Shown here piece after piece: positions 49,410-57,357 of a stretch of 64,000 nucleotides of DNA. A program made the translations under genes and the position numbers. Source of the stretch: Sphaerisporangium sp040649355 (GTDB lineage Bacteria > Actinomycetota > Actinomycetes > Streptosporangiales > Streptosporangiaceae); NCBI RefSeq assembly GCF_043197795.1, contig NZ_JBICTU010000002.1:186001-250000 (forward strand), read 5' to 3'. Positions within the stretch are counted from its first letter, which is position 1. Every line of letters starts with the position of its first letter. The notes beneath the pieces are model-generated. The model worked only from the letters and a program-made list of their open reading frames with translations, was not told the origin of the DNA and made no database searches.

Positions 49410-51730
49410 GAGTTGCGGTCGTCCCGGCCGCCGCGGGTGCGCGACCGGCGCGGCCGGTCGCCGCCCCGCTCGCCGCGGTCGCCGCGCTCGTCACGCGGCT
49501 CGGAGTCGGCCTGGCTCGGGACCTCCTCGGTGGAGCCGCCCTCGGCCTTGGCCGCGGCCTCCTTCTCGATGACCTCGACGGGGACCAGGGAGAGCTTGCC
49601 GCGCGAGTCGATCTCGGCGATCTCCACCTGGATCTTGTCGCCGACGTTCATGACGTCCTCGACGTTCTCGATGCGCTTGCCGCCGTGCAGCTTGCGGATC
49701 TGGGAGACGTGCAGCAGGCCGTCCTTGCCGGGCAGCAGGCTGACGAACGCGCCGAAGGCCGCGATCTTGACGACCGTGCCCAGGTAGCGCTCGCCGATCT
49801 CCGGCATGTGCGGGTTCGCGATCGAGTTGATCGTGGTCCGCGCGGCCTCGGCCGACGGGCCGTCGGTCGCGCCGATGTAGATCGTGCCGTCGTCCTCGAT
49901 CGTGATCTCGGCGCCGGTGTCGTCCTGGATCTGGTTGATCATCTTGCCCTTCGGGCCGATGACCTCGCCGATCTTGTCGACCGGGACCTTGATCGTGATG
50001 ATGCGCGGCGCGGTCGGGTTCATCTCCGCAGGGGAGTCGATCGCCTCCTGCATCACGTCGAGGATCGCGAGACGGGCCGCCTTGGCCTGCTTGAGCGCGC
50101 CCGCCAGGACCGACGCCGGGATGCCGTCGAGCTTGGTGTCGAGCTGCAGCGCCGTGATGACGTCACGGGTGCCGGCGACCTTGAAGTCCATGTCGCCCAT
50201 GGCGTCCTCGGCACCGAGGATGTCGGTCAGCGTGACGAACTGGCCGTCCTCGCCGATGAGACCCATCGCGATGCCCGCGACCATCTCCTTGAGCGGGACA
50301 CCCGCGTCGAGGAGCGCCATGGTCGAGGCGCAGACCGAGCCCATGCTGGTCGAGCCGTTGGACCCGAGCGCCTCCGACACCTGGCGGATGGCGTACGGGA
50401 ACTCCTCGCGGCTCGGGAGCACCGGCACGAGCGCCCGCTCGGCGAGCGCGCCGTGGCCGATCTCGCGGCGCTTGGGCGAGCCCACGCGGCCGGTCTCACC
50501 GGTGGAGTACGGCGGGAAGTTGTAGTTGTGCATGTAGCGCTTGGTGCGCTCGGGGTTGAGCGTGTCGATCATCTGCTCCATGCGGAGCATGTTCAGCGTG
50601 GTGATGCCCAGGATCTGGGTCTCTCCACGCTCGAACAGGGCCGACCCGTGGACCCTCGGGACCACCTGGACCTCGGCGCTGAGCTGCCGGATGTCCTTGG
50701 TCCCCCGGCCGTCGATGCGGACGCCCTCGTTGATCACGCGCTCGCGCATGAGCTTCTTGGTGAGCGAGCGGAAGGCCGCGGAGATCTCCTTCTCGCGACC
50801 CTCGAAGTCGGGGCCGAGCTTCTCCAGGGCGAGTGCCTTCACCCGGTCGAGCTCGGTCTCGCGCTCCTTCTTGCCGGCGATCGTCAGCGCGGAGGCCAGC
50901 TCGCTGCGCACCGCGCCCACGACGGCCTCGTAGGCGTCCTCCTGGTAGTCGAGGAAGACGGGGAACTGCGCGGTCTCCTTGGCGGCGACCTGAGCGATCT
51001 TGTTCTGCGCCTCGACGAGCACCTTGATGAACGGCTTCGCCGCCTCCAGGCCCTCGGCCACGGTCTCCTCGGTGGGAGCGACCGCGCCCTCGCCGACGAG
51101 CTTGAGCGTGTCGCGGGTGGACTCGGCCTCGACCATCATGATCGCGACGTCGCCGTCCTCCAGGACCCGGCCGGCCACGACCATGTCGAAGGTCGCGCCC
51201 TCCAGCTCCGAGTGGGTCGGGAACGCCACCCACTGGCCGCTGATCAGTGCGACGCGGACGCCGCCGATCGGGCCGGAGAAGGGCAGGCCGGCCAGCTGCG
51301 TCGACAGGCTCGCGGCGTTGATGGCCACGACGTCGTACAGGTGGTCGGGGTTGAGCGCCATGATCGTCGCCACGACCTGGACCTCGTTGCGCAGGCCCTT
51401 GACGAAGGACGGGCGCAGCGGGCGGTCGATCAGGCGGCAGGTGAGGATGGCGTCCTCGGACGGCCGGCCCTCACGGCGGAAGAACGAACCGGGGATCCGG
51501 CCCGCGGCGTACATCCGCTCCTCGACATCCACGGTGAGCGGGAAGAAGTCCAGGCTCTCCTTGGGATGCTTGGACGCGGTGGTGGCGGACAAGACCATCG
51601 TGTCGTCGTCCAGGTAGACGACGGAGCTTCCCGCCGCCTGACGCGCGAGCCGCCCGGTCTCGAACCGGATGGTACGCGTTCCGAATGAGCCGTTGTCGAT
51701 CACGGCTTCCGTGCTGTGGACACCCTCCAC
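49406..51730 (-). CDS. pnp: polynucleotide phosphorylase / guanosine pentaphosphate synthetase
   Basis: 774-residue RNA phosphorolytic exonuclease. Two RNase PH domains (RFETGRLARQAAGS, FFRREGRPSEDAIL, and ERGETQILGITTLN, SNGSTSMGSVCASTMALLDAG), a KH domain (IGPKGKMINQIQDDTGA near residue 593), an S1 domain (YLGTVVKIAAFGAFV, LLHVSQIRKLHGGKRIE) and a basic Arg/Gly/Asp-rich tail. GTG start with AAGGAGG. In Streptomyces the homologue was first described as GpsI. The leader carries a large hairpin suited to RNase III autoregulation. Confidence 0.96.
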   Translation of the reverse strand: MEGVHSTEAVIDNGSFGTRTIRFETGRLARQAAGSSVVYLDDDTMVLSATTASKHPKESLDFFPLTVDVEERMYAAGRIPGSFFRREGRPSEDAILTCRLIDRPLRPSFVKGLRNEVQVVATIMALNPDHLYDVVAINAASLSTQLAGLPFSGPIGGVRVALISGQWVAFPTHSELEGATFDMVVAGRVLEDGDVAIMMVEAESTRDTLKLVGEGAVAPTEETVAEGLEAAKPFIKVLVEAQNKIAQVAAKETAQFPVFLDYQEDAYEAVVGAVRSELASALTIAGKKERETELDRVKALALEKLGPDFEGREKEISAAFRSLTKKLMRERVINEGVRIDGRGTKDIRQLSAEVQVVPRVHGSALFERGETQILGITTLNMLRMEQMIDTLNPERTKRYMHNYNFPPYSTGETGRVGSPKRREIGHGALAERALVPVLPSREEFPYAIRQVSEALGSNGSTSMGSVCASTMALLDAGVPLKEMVAGIAMGLIGEDGQFVTLTDILGAEDAMGDMDFKVAGTRDVITALQLDTKLDGIPASVLAGALKQAKAARLAILDVMQEAIDSPAEMNPTAPRIITIKVPVDKIGEVIGPKGKMINQIQDDTGAEITIEDDGTIYIGATDGPSAEAARTTINSIANPHMPEIGERYLGTVVKIAAFGAFVSLLPGKDGLLHVSQIRKLHGGKRIENVEDVMNVGDKIQVEIAEIDSRGKLSLVPVEVIEKEAAAKAEGGSTEEVPSQADSEPRDERGDRGERGGDRPRRSRTRGGRDDRNS

Positions 51731-52112
51731 GGGGGACCTCCTTGGGTCGTCGCCCGCGTCCGTGCTGTGCTCGCACTCGCTCAGGCACGCGCCGGCCGAC
51801 CGGTATCGTCGCGGTCGGCTCGCTCGTGCCTGGCTCCGTTATGCCGGCTCCCCGTCATGTGCAGCGCCGGTCTTCGATCGAAGCACCCGGGCTGTACGGC
51901 GTGATCGCCGTCGACATCCGGAAGCCACTACCGAGGACCGGCCCGCAGGCGTCACGGGAACGCGCGTTTGTGCTGTGCGGACGCGGGGCACTTTCTCGGC
52001 TCTTCAGTTGTCGTGCTAGAGGCAAGTTTGCTCAGAAGCGGCCTCGCGCCGCGTCGCGACGCGCCGACCGGATTTCTCCATATCAGGGATGCCTTTGCCC
52101 TGATATGAGAGA
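51731..52112 (-). promoter_or_regulatory. pnp leader region with two stem-loops
   Basis: The 412-bp gap between rpsO and pnp holds a 51-nt hairpin 51782-51832: outer stem CAGGCACG/CGTGCCTG and inner stem GCCGACCG/CGGTCGGC separated by a 5x5 internal loop, 52 bases before the pnp GTG. A second dyad, ATATCAGGG (52080-52088) with CCCTGATAT (52098-52106), lies at the far end near the rpsO terminator. In E. coli and Streptomyces the rpsO-pnp spacer has an RNase III-cut hairpin through which PNPase limits its own synthesis; this architecture matches. No small gene was recognised. Confidence 0.65.
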
Positions 52113-52135
52113 GGGAGCGGCACGATGCCGCTCCC
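52113..52135 (-). terminator. rpsO terminator hairpin
   Basis: Perfect 10-bp stem GGGAGCGGCA/TGCCGCTCCC with loop CGA, seven bases beyond the rpsO stop. In other actinobacteria read-through here feeds pnp. Confidence 0.85.
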
Positions 52136-52142
52136 CTCCACA

Positions 52143-52412
52143 CTATCGGCGCAGACCGAGCCGCTCGATCAGGGTGCGGTAGCGCGCGATGTCCTTGCTG
52201 GCGAGGTACTTCAGCAGGCGGCGGCGACGGCCGACCAGCAGCAGCAGCCCACGGCGGCTGTGGTGGTCGTGCTTGTGGGTCTTGAGGTGCTCGGTGAGCT
52301 CGCTGATGCGCTTGCTCAGCAGCGCGATCTGCACCTCGGGGGACCCGGTGTCACCGTCTCCGGTTCCGTACTCGCTGATGATCGTCTTCTTGGCGGCGGT
52401 GTCGAGCGACAC
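52143..52412 (-). CDS. rpsO: 30S ribosomal protein S15
   Basis: 89-residue S15 (uS15), which binds 16S rRNA in the platform. SPEVQIALLSKRISELTEHL, HKHDHHSRRGLLLLVGRRRRL and YLASKDIARYRTLIERLGLRR are nearly invariant. GTG start with AAGGAG before it. Standard position between ribF and pnp. The 254-bp gap upstream holds a probable ribF terminator but no other recognised element. Confidence 0.97.
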   Translation of the reverse strand: MSLDTAAKKTIISEYGTGDGDTGSPEVQIALLSKRISELTEHLKTHKHDHHSRRGLLLLVGRRRRLLKYLASKDIARYRTLIERLGLRR

Positions 52413-52630
52413 GGCTCTCCTTCAACTGTCTACGGGCACACGTCAGATGATTGCTTACGAACGACCGTGTATGCCTACAGTCGCCGTAACCGGTCGACGG
52501 GCAGCGCGCAGCGCGCCGAAACCGAGCCGACACGTCAGGCTACCATCGCCCTGGCATCACCGTGGACAGCCCCGTGAACGGCCCCATGGACGGCGCCGTG
52601 CGCCTCGCCCCCGCGCGGCCACCAGGCGAT

Positions 52631-52659
52631 CGGCCGGTTCAGGCCCTCGCGACCGGCCG
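52631..52659 (-). terminator. candidate ribF terminator
   Basis: CGGCCGGT (52631-52638) and ACCGGCCG (52652-52659) with a 13-base loop, just past the ribF stop. Short and without a T-run. Confidence 0.5.
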
Positions 52660-52666
52660 CCGCCGA

Positions 52667-53617
52667 TCAGCCGCCGATCAGGCGGCGGGCCTCGTCGACG
52701 TCGCGGTGCATCTGCTCGATCAGCGCGTCGACGGAGTCGAACTTCAGCGTGTCGCGGAGCCGCACGGCGAAGTCGACGACGACGTGGGCACCGTAGAGAT
52801 CGAGATCGTCGCGGTCGAGGGCGTAGGCCTCGACCGTGCGCTCGACCCCCTCGAACGTCGGGTTGGTGCCGATGGAGATCGCCGCCGGCCACCGCTTCCC
52901 CTCGTACGGCGAGGGGGACTGCGTGCACTCAAGCCAGCCCGCGTAGACGCCGTCGGCCGGGATCGCGGTGAACGCGGGGGACTCGATGTTGGCCGTGGGG
53001 AAGCCGAGCAGCGCCCGGCCACGCTGGTGCCCGCGGACGACAACGCCCTCGACGCGGTGGGGACGCCCGAGCGCCTCGGCCGCCGCCGCTACGTCACCCG
53101 CCGCCAGGCTCTCTCTGACCAGGCTGGAGGAGATCGCCTCGCCACTGCTGACCAGGGGGACCGCCTCCGCCACGAAGTCGTACTTCTCACCGAGCTGGCG
53201 GAGCGTCTCGACGTCGCCCGCCGCCTTGTGGCCGAAGCGGAAGTTCTCCCCGACCACCACGCCCGCGGCGTGCAGCCGGTCGACGAGGACCGCCTGGACG
53301 AACTCGTCGGGGGTCATGCGGGAGAAGTCCAGCGTGAACGGCAGGACGCACACCGCGTCAACGCCGAGCGCGCCCAGCAGCTCGGTGCGGTGCCGCGCCG
53401 TGGTGAGCCGGGGCGGGTGGCTCCCGGGCCTCACCACCTCGTCGGGGTGGGGGTCGAAGGTGATCACTACAGAGGGAAGTCCCAGGCCGGCCGCCATGGC
53501 GACGGCACGTTCGACCATGCGCTGATGGCCTTGGTGCACACCGTCGAACACCCCGATCGTGATGACAGACCTGCCCCAGTCTCCGGGCACGTCGTCGAGT
53601 CCGTGCCAGCCCTGCAC
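52667..53617 (-). CDS. ribF: bifunctional riboflavin kinase / FMN adenylyltransferase
   Basis: 316-residue FAD synthetase. N-terminal nucleotidyltransferase fold with ITIGVFDGVHQGHQ (GxFDGxHxGH signature), VITFDPHPDEVV, VGENFRFGH and ISSSLVRESL; C-terminal kinase domain with RGRALLGFPTANI, GVYAGW, AISIGTNPTFEG and YGAHVVVDF. GTG 53617 (QGWHGLDDVPGDWGRS) follows AGGAG and matches the usual actinobacterial start; an ATG 48 bases upstream is possible. Its usual upstream partner truB is absent; a threonine-synthase-like gene and the ureide operon are there instead. Confidence 0.94.
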   Translation of the reverse strand: MQGWHGLDDVPGDWGRSVITIGVFDGVHQGHQRMVERAVAMAAGLGLPSVVITFDPHPDEVVRPGSHPPRLTTARHRTELLGALGVDAVCVLPFTLDFSRMTPDEFVQAVLVDRLHAAGVVVGENFRFGHKAAGDVETLRQLGEKYDFVAEAVPLVSSGEAISSSLVRESLAAGDVAAAAEALGRPHRVEGVVVRGHQRGRALLGFPTANIESPAFTAIPADGVYAGWLECTQSPSPYEGKRWPAAISIGTNPTFEGVERTVEAYALDRDDLDLYGAHVVVDFAVRLRDTLKFDSVDALIEQMHRDVDEARRLIGG

Positions 53618-53877
53618 CTCGACCTCGCTCCTGTGCTGATGGTCACGCTCACCCAAGCCTGCCATGCGGATCGGATTTCACCGCACGGGGACGAGGGTAG
53701 CCCAGCGGCACGGGGCGCCGGGCGACGCCCCTGCCACTCCCCCGCCCGGCCGGTGCCCGCATACCGGTGGACTCATGCGAGCTCCCCGAAGCGCGCTTCG
53801 CCCGGACGGCGGCGGCGCTTCCCCACCCTATCGCCGCCCCCGCCGAGCCCCGATCTCCGATCTCCGGACGGGCGACC

Positions 53878-53912
53878 CCCGTACGGCCGCGCGCGCCGCC
53901 CGGCCGTACGGG
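53878..53912 (-). terminator. terminator after threonine-synthase-like gene
   Basis: Perfect 11-bp stem CCCGTACGGCC (53878-53888) and GGCCGTACGGG (53902-53912) with a 13-base loop, three bases past the stop. The rest of the 298-bp gap to ribF holds nothing recognised. Confidence 0.75.
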
Positions 53913-53915
53913 CGG

Positions 53916-55025
53916 TCACATCGACGCCTTGAGCCCCGAGCCGCAGAGCGGGGCCACGACGGTGCCCTCCCCGAAAGGGGAGCCGCCCGTGCGCAGCCGG
54001 CGCACCGCGGCGTACGCGACGGCGCCCGTCGGCTCGACCCAGAGCCCCCGTGCGGCCAGGGCGGCGTGCGCCGCGCCGATCTCGTCGTCCGACACGGTGA
54101 CGACCGCCCCGCCGGTCTCCCGGACGATCTCCAGCATGCGGGCGCCCCGCGCGGGCGCGGCGATGTTGATGCCCTCGGCCACGGTCTTCCCCGGAGCGAC
54201 CGGCCCGACGTCGTCGCTCCCGGCGGCGAACGCGGCGGCCACGGGCGCGCACTGCTCCGCCTGCACGGCCACGATGCGCGGGAGACGGTCGACGAGCCCG
54301 GCGGCGCGCAGCCCGGCGAACCCGAGGTGGGCGCCGAGGACGAGCGTGCCGTTGCCCGCGGGCAGGACCAGCGTGGCGGGAGCGGTCCCGCCGAGCTGCT
54401 CGAAGATCTCCAGGGCGTAGGTCTTGGTGCCTTCGTAGAAGTAGGGGTTGTAGACGTGGCTGGCGTAGAAGGCACCGGTCGCCTCCACCCGCTCGGCCGC
54501 CGCCCTGGCCGTGTCCTCGCGCGACCCCTCGACCACCGTGACCGTGGCTCCGTGCCCCCGGATCTGCAGGAGCTTCTTCTCGCTGGTGCCCGACGGCACG
54601 AAGATCTCGGCGGCCACGCCCGCGCGGGCCGCGTACGCCGCGACGGCCGTGCCCGCGTTGCCGCTGCTGTCGGCGACCAGCCGGGTGGCGCCGAGTACCC
54701 GGGCGAGGGCCACGAGCACGACCGCGCCCCTGTCCTTGAACGAGCCCGTGGGCGAGACGTACTCCAGCTTGAGCCGCACCCCCTCCTCGCCGTGCAGGGA
54801 TGCCTCGATCAGCGGGGTCATGCCCTCGCCCAGGCTGAGACGGCGGCCCGGCACGGGGATGGCGTCCTCGTAGCGCCACAGGGAATGGTCGCCGGGCCGG
54901 GGGCTCCAGCTCAGCGCGGTGGGAGCGAGATCGAGCGTCCCTCCGCAGTCGCACCTCCACCGCTCGGCCGTGGGGGCGTGGGAACGCCCGCAGGAGCACT
55001 CGTAGCGCGGGAGGTCAGGCATCAT
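53916..55025 (-). CDS. threonine synthase-like PLP enzyme
   Basis: 369-residue fold-type II PLP enzyme resembling ThrC, which makes threonine from phosphohomoserine. A zinc ribbon CSCGRSH...CDCGG at the N-terminus, EGMTPLIEA, the PLP Lys in TGSFKDRGAVVLVAL near residue 95, DSSGNAGTAVAAYAARAG, and the C-terminal LCGSGLK phosphate loop. GAAAGG precedes the ATG. Divergent paralogues act on other hydroxy-amino acids, and a housekeeping ThrC normally sits with hom and thrB, which are absent, so the substrate is uncertain. It follows the ureide operon after a 29-bp repeat array. Confidence 0.82.
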   Translation of the reverse strand: MMPDLPRYECSCGRSHAPTAERWRCDCGGTLDLAPTALSWSPRPGDHSLWRYEDAIPVPGRRLSLGEGMTPLIEASLHGEEGVRLKLEYVSPTGSFKDRGAVVLVALARVLGATRLVADSSGNAGTAVAAYAARAGVAAEIFVPSGTSEKKLLQIRGHGATVTVVEGSREDTARAAAERVEATGAFYASHVYNPYFYEGTKTYALEIFEQLGGTAPATLVLPAGNGTLVLGAHLGFAGLRAAGLVDRLPRIVAVQAEQCAPVAAAFAAGSDDVGPVAPGKTVAEGINIAAPARGARMLEIVRETGGAVVTVSDDEIGAAHAALAARGLWVEPTGAVAYAAVRRLRTGGSPFGEGTVVAPLCGSGLKASM

Positions 55026-55133
55026 CGCGGGCCTTTCAGGTGACGCGCCGGCACGTCGAGGGAGACCGCACGGCCACGATCAAGAGACGCCCGGTGCTCC
55101 GTTTGACGGGAACACCCCATCTTCGCCTGCTCC

Positions 55134-55326
55134 CGCACCCCGCTCGCAGGCCCGGCCCCCGACGCACCCACTCTCAGACCCGACCCCTGACGCACCCCAC
55201 TCTCAGACCCGACCCCTGACGCACCCCACTCTCAGACCCGGCCCCTGACGCACGCCGCTGTCAAGCCCAGCCCCTGACGCACCCCCCGACCCCTGAACGC
55301 GCGCCGCTCTCAGGCCCGGCCGCGGA
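55134..55326. repeat. 29-bp minisatellite, about 6.5 copies
   Basis: Direct tandem repeats beginning CGCACCCC: 55134, 55163 (28 bp), 55191, 55220, 55249, 55278 (19-bp partial) and 55297. The central copies share CGCACCCCACTCTCAGAC followed by CCGACCCCTGA. The last unit contains the stop codon and final codons of the allantoicase gene, so the array seems to have grown from the gene end. Spacing is too short and there are no unique spacers, so it is not CRISPR. Confidence 0.9.
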
Positions 55327-56617
55327 TGAGATACGCGAGGACCTCCCCGGCGATACCCCCGGGCAGGTCCCCGGAGAGTGGCCTCGCGGCCAGCGCGCCC
55401 GCGATGTCCGCCTCCGGTACGCCCTCCGCGGCGAGGCAGGACGCGGCCTGACTTTCCGGCAACGCGTTGAACCAGCGCAGGCCGGCACGGATCCGGGCGG
55501 AGGGCTCGACCGCGCCGACCAGCCGGACCCGGGAGATGCCCCCGTCGGGGAACGCGTCGATCCGCACGGCGGTCACCGCCTCGCCGGGCTCGCGCAGGGT
55601 GAACACGTGCCGGGTGTCGGGCCGTATCCTCGTGCGCGGCAGCACCGGGAACCACGGCGGCGAGCCCGGCTCGGAGGGCGGAGCGCCGTCCCCGAGCCCA
55701 CCGTCCCCGAGCCCGCCGTCCCCGAGCCCCCGGTCGCCGAGCCCGCCGTCGCCGAGCCCGAGCGTGCCGTCCCTGAGCCCACCGTCCCCGGGGGCGCGGC
55801 CGTACAGCGCGACCTCGGCGGAGGCGTTGTACTTGAAGTGGCTGGTGTCGATCTCCACCTGCCGCAGCCGCCCCGTCGCGGCGAGCCTGATCACCGCGAA
55901 GTCGTGACCGTCGTCCCTGCGGCGGCCGGTCTCCCAGCCCTCCCCCATGGTGCGCGCCCGGTCCGGGCGGTTGAGCAGCTCGGCAGAGGTGTAGAAGGCG
56001 TCGCTGCTGCCCACCACTAGGCCGCCCTGGTCCTGGCCCGCCAGGTCGAAGGTCAGGCCGTCCCAGTGCCTCGGATCGGGCACGACCTCGCCGTGAACGC
56101 GCAGCCGTGCCACTCCCCCGTCCGGATGGATCGACAGCCTGACATGGGTGAACCGGCGGGGATCGGACACGGCGAACACGTTGTGCCCGTCCCCCTTCAG
56201 GGGGCTGCGGGGCACGATCTCGATCCATCCCGCGTCCGGGGACGTGAGCTCGTCCACCCCGGGGTATCCCTCCATCCCGCAGGCCTCCACGTGGCAGTAC
56301 GGGGGGTAGTTGCCGGTGAAGAAGCTGGTGTCCACGTCGACACCGGTGATCACGCCGGGCGCGCCGAGCCTGATGATCGCCCAGTCGTGGCCGGGCTCCC
56401 CGCGCCGCCGCCGGGTCTCCCACCCGTCGACGATCTCCCCCCGGTGGTCGTAGCGACCAGGCACGAAGTCCGCGGCGGCCGGGACCAGCAGGTTCTCCTT
56501 GAAGCCGAACGACTCGTCGCTGGCGGCGACCACGCCGGCGCCGAGCCATCGGGACGCCAGGTCGACGCCGGCCATGCCCGCCGGGTCGGCTGGGGTCGCG
56601 GGATCTTCGGGGTTCAT
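55310..56617 (-). CDS. alc: allantoicase
   Basis: 435-residue allantoicase, which splits allantoate to ureidoglycolate and urea. Two jelly-roll repeats: first DLASRWLGAGVVAASDESFG, ENLLVPAAADFVPGRY, DGWETRRRRGEPGHDWAIIR and DTSFFTGNYPP; second GGLVVGSSDAFYTSAELLNR, GEGWETGRRRDDGHDFAVIR and DTSHFKYNASAEVAL. An insertion of about 40 residues made of GDGGL-type repeats (residues 273-312) lies in the second repeat before WFPVLPRTRIRPDTRH. ATG 56617 overlaps the racemase stop. A truncated start 26 codons on is not needed. The C-terminal extra domain after DGGISRVRLVG is typical of actinobacteria. Confidence 0.92.
   Translation of the reverse strand: MNPEDPATPADPAGMAGVDLASRWLGAGVVAASDESFGFKENLLVPAAADFVPGRYDHRGEIVDGWETRRRRGEPGHDWAIIRLGAPGVITGVDVDTSFFTGNYPPYCHVEACGMEGYPGVDELTSPDAGWIEIVPRSPLKGDGHNVFAVSDPRRFTHVRLSIHPDGGVARLRVHGEVVPDPRHWDGLTFDLAGQDQGGLVVGSSDAFYTSAELLNRPDRARTMGEGWETGRRRDDGHDFAVIRLAATGRLRQVEIDTSHFKYNASAEVALYGRAPGDGGLRDGTLGLGDGGLGDRGLGDGGLGDGGLGDGAPPSEPGSPPWFPVLPRTRIRPDTRHVFTLREPGEAVTAVRIDAFPDGGISRVRLVGAVEPSARIRAGLRWFNALPESQAASCLAAEGVPEADIAGALAARPLSGDLPGGIAGEVLAYLIRGRA
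55680..55800. repeat. 15-bp coding minisatellite inside allantoicase
   Basis: About seven to eight copies of a 15-bp unit (consensus CCGTCCCCGAGCCCA on the plus strand) encode (GLGDG)n on the minus strand. Units keep the frame because 15 is a multiple of three. Copy number may vary between strains. Confidence 0.85.
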
Positions 56618-57357
56618 CGGGCCTCCATGCCGAGGTGCCGGGAAAGGGGCCATCCGGTGATGGCCTTGGGGTCCGGCGGTGCGTACGTACAGACCTTGCT
56701 GGTGCGCAGGCCGAGTCCGACCAAGGCCTCGGCCAGGCGCACGCCGGCGGCGACGCCGTCGACCACGGGCACGCCGAGCCGCGCGGTGATCGCCTCGTCC
56801 AGCCCGGCCATGCCGCCGCAGCCGAGGCAGATCACCTCGGCGTGGTCGTCGCGCACGGCGCGCTCGGCCTCGGCCACGATCGCCTCCATGGCGGCGGTGG
56901 GGTCGCGGTCGACGTCCAGGGTGGACAGCCCGCAGGAGCGGACCGAGGCGCACCGGTCGGCGAGGCCCGCGAGCCTCAGCCGGTCCTCGATCGCGCCGAC
57001 CGAGCGCTGGAGCGTGGTCACCACCGAGTAGCTGCGGCCGATCAGTTGCGCCACGTGGGCCGAGCATTCGGCGATGTCCAGGACGGGGACCTCGACGATC
57101 TCCTGCACGCCTTCGCGCCCGTGCTCGCCGAACCCGGCCATCACCACGGCGTCGTACGGCTCGCCGATGGTCATGATCCGGTCCATGACCGCGACCGCCG
57201 AAAGGTAGCTCTCCATCGCGCAGTCGATCGCCTCCGCGCCGTACAGCGGCCGCACGGCATGGATCTCGGTGCCCGGCGAGGCCGCCCGCCGCGCCGTCTC
57301 GGCGATGGAGGCGGTCATGGACTCCGAGGTGTTGGGGTTGACGACCAGGATCTTCAT
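56614..57357 (-). CDS. Asp/Glu/hydantoin racemase family, probable allantoin racemase
   Basis: 247-residue cofactor-independent racemase. KILVVNPNTSESMTASIAE at the N-terminus, the first catalytic Cys in DIAECSAHVAQL near residue 98, and the second in VICLGCGGMAGLDEAI near residue 182 are the HyuE/HpxA pattern. Between allantoinase and allantoicase genes, with four-base overlaps on both sides, it most likely interconverts S- and R-allantoin so that all substrate reaches allantoinase. The overlap with both neighbours shows obligate cotranslation. Confidence 0.88.
   Translation of the reverse strand: MKILVVNPNTSESMTASIAETARRAASPGTEIHAVRPLYGAEAIDCAMESYLSAVAVMDRIMTIGEPYDAVVMAGFGEHGREGVQEIVEVPVLDIAECSAHVAQLIGRSYSVVTTLQRSVGAIEDRLRLAGLADRCASVRSCGLSTLDVDRDPTAAMEAIVAEAERAVRDDHAEVICLGCGGMAGLDEAITARLGVPVVDGVAAGVRLAEALVGLGLRTSKVCTYAPPDPKAITGWPLSRHLGMEAR

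Noticed and set aside
55134..55326. Possible CRISPR array
   Set aside because: Units are contiguous, of 28-29 bp with no unique spacers, and no cas gene is near; it is a minisatellite.
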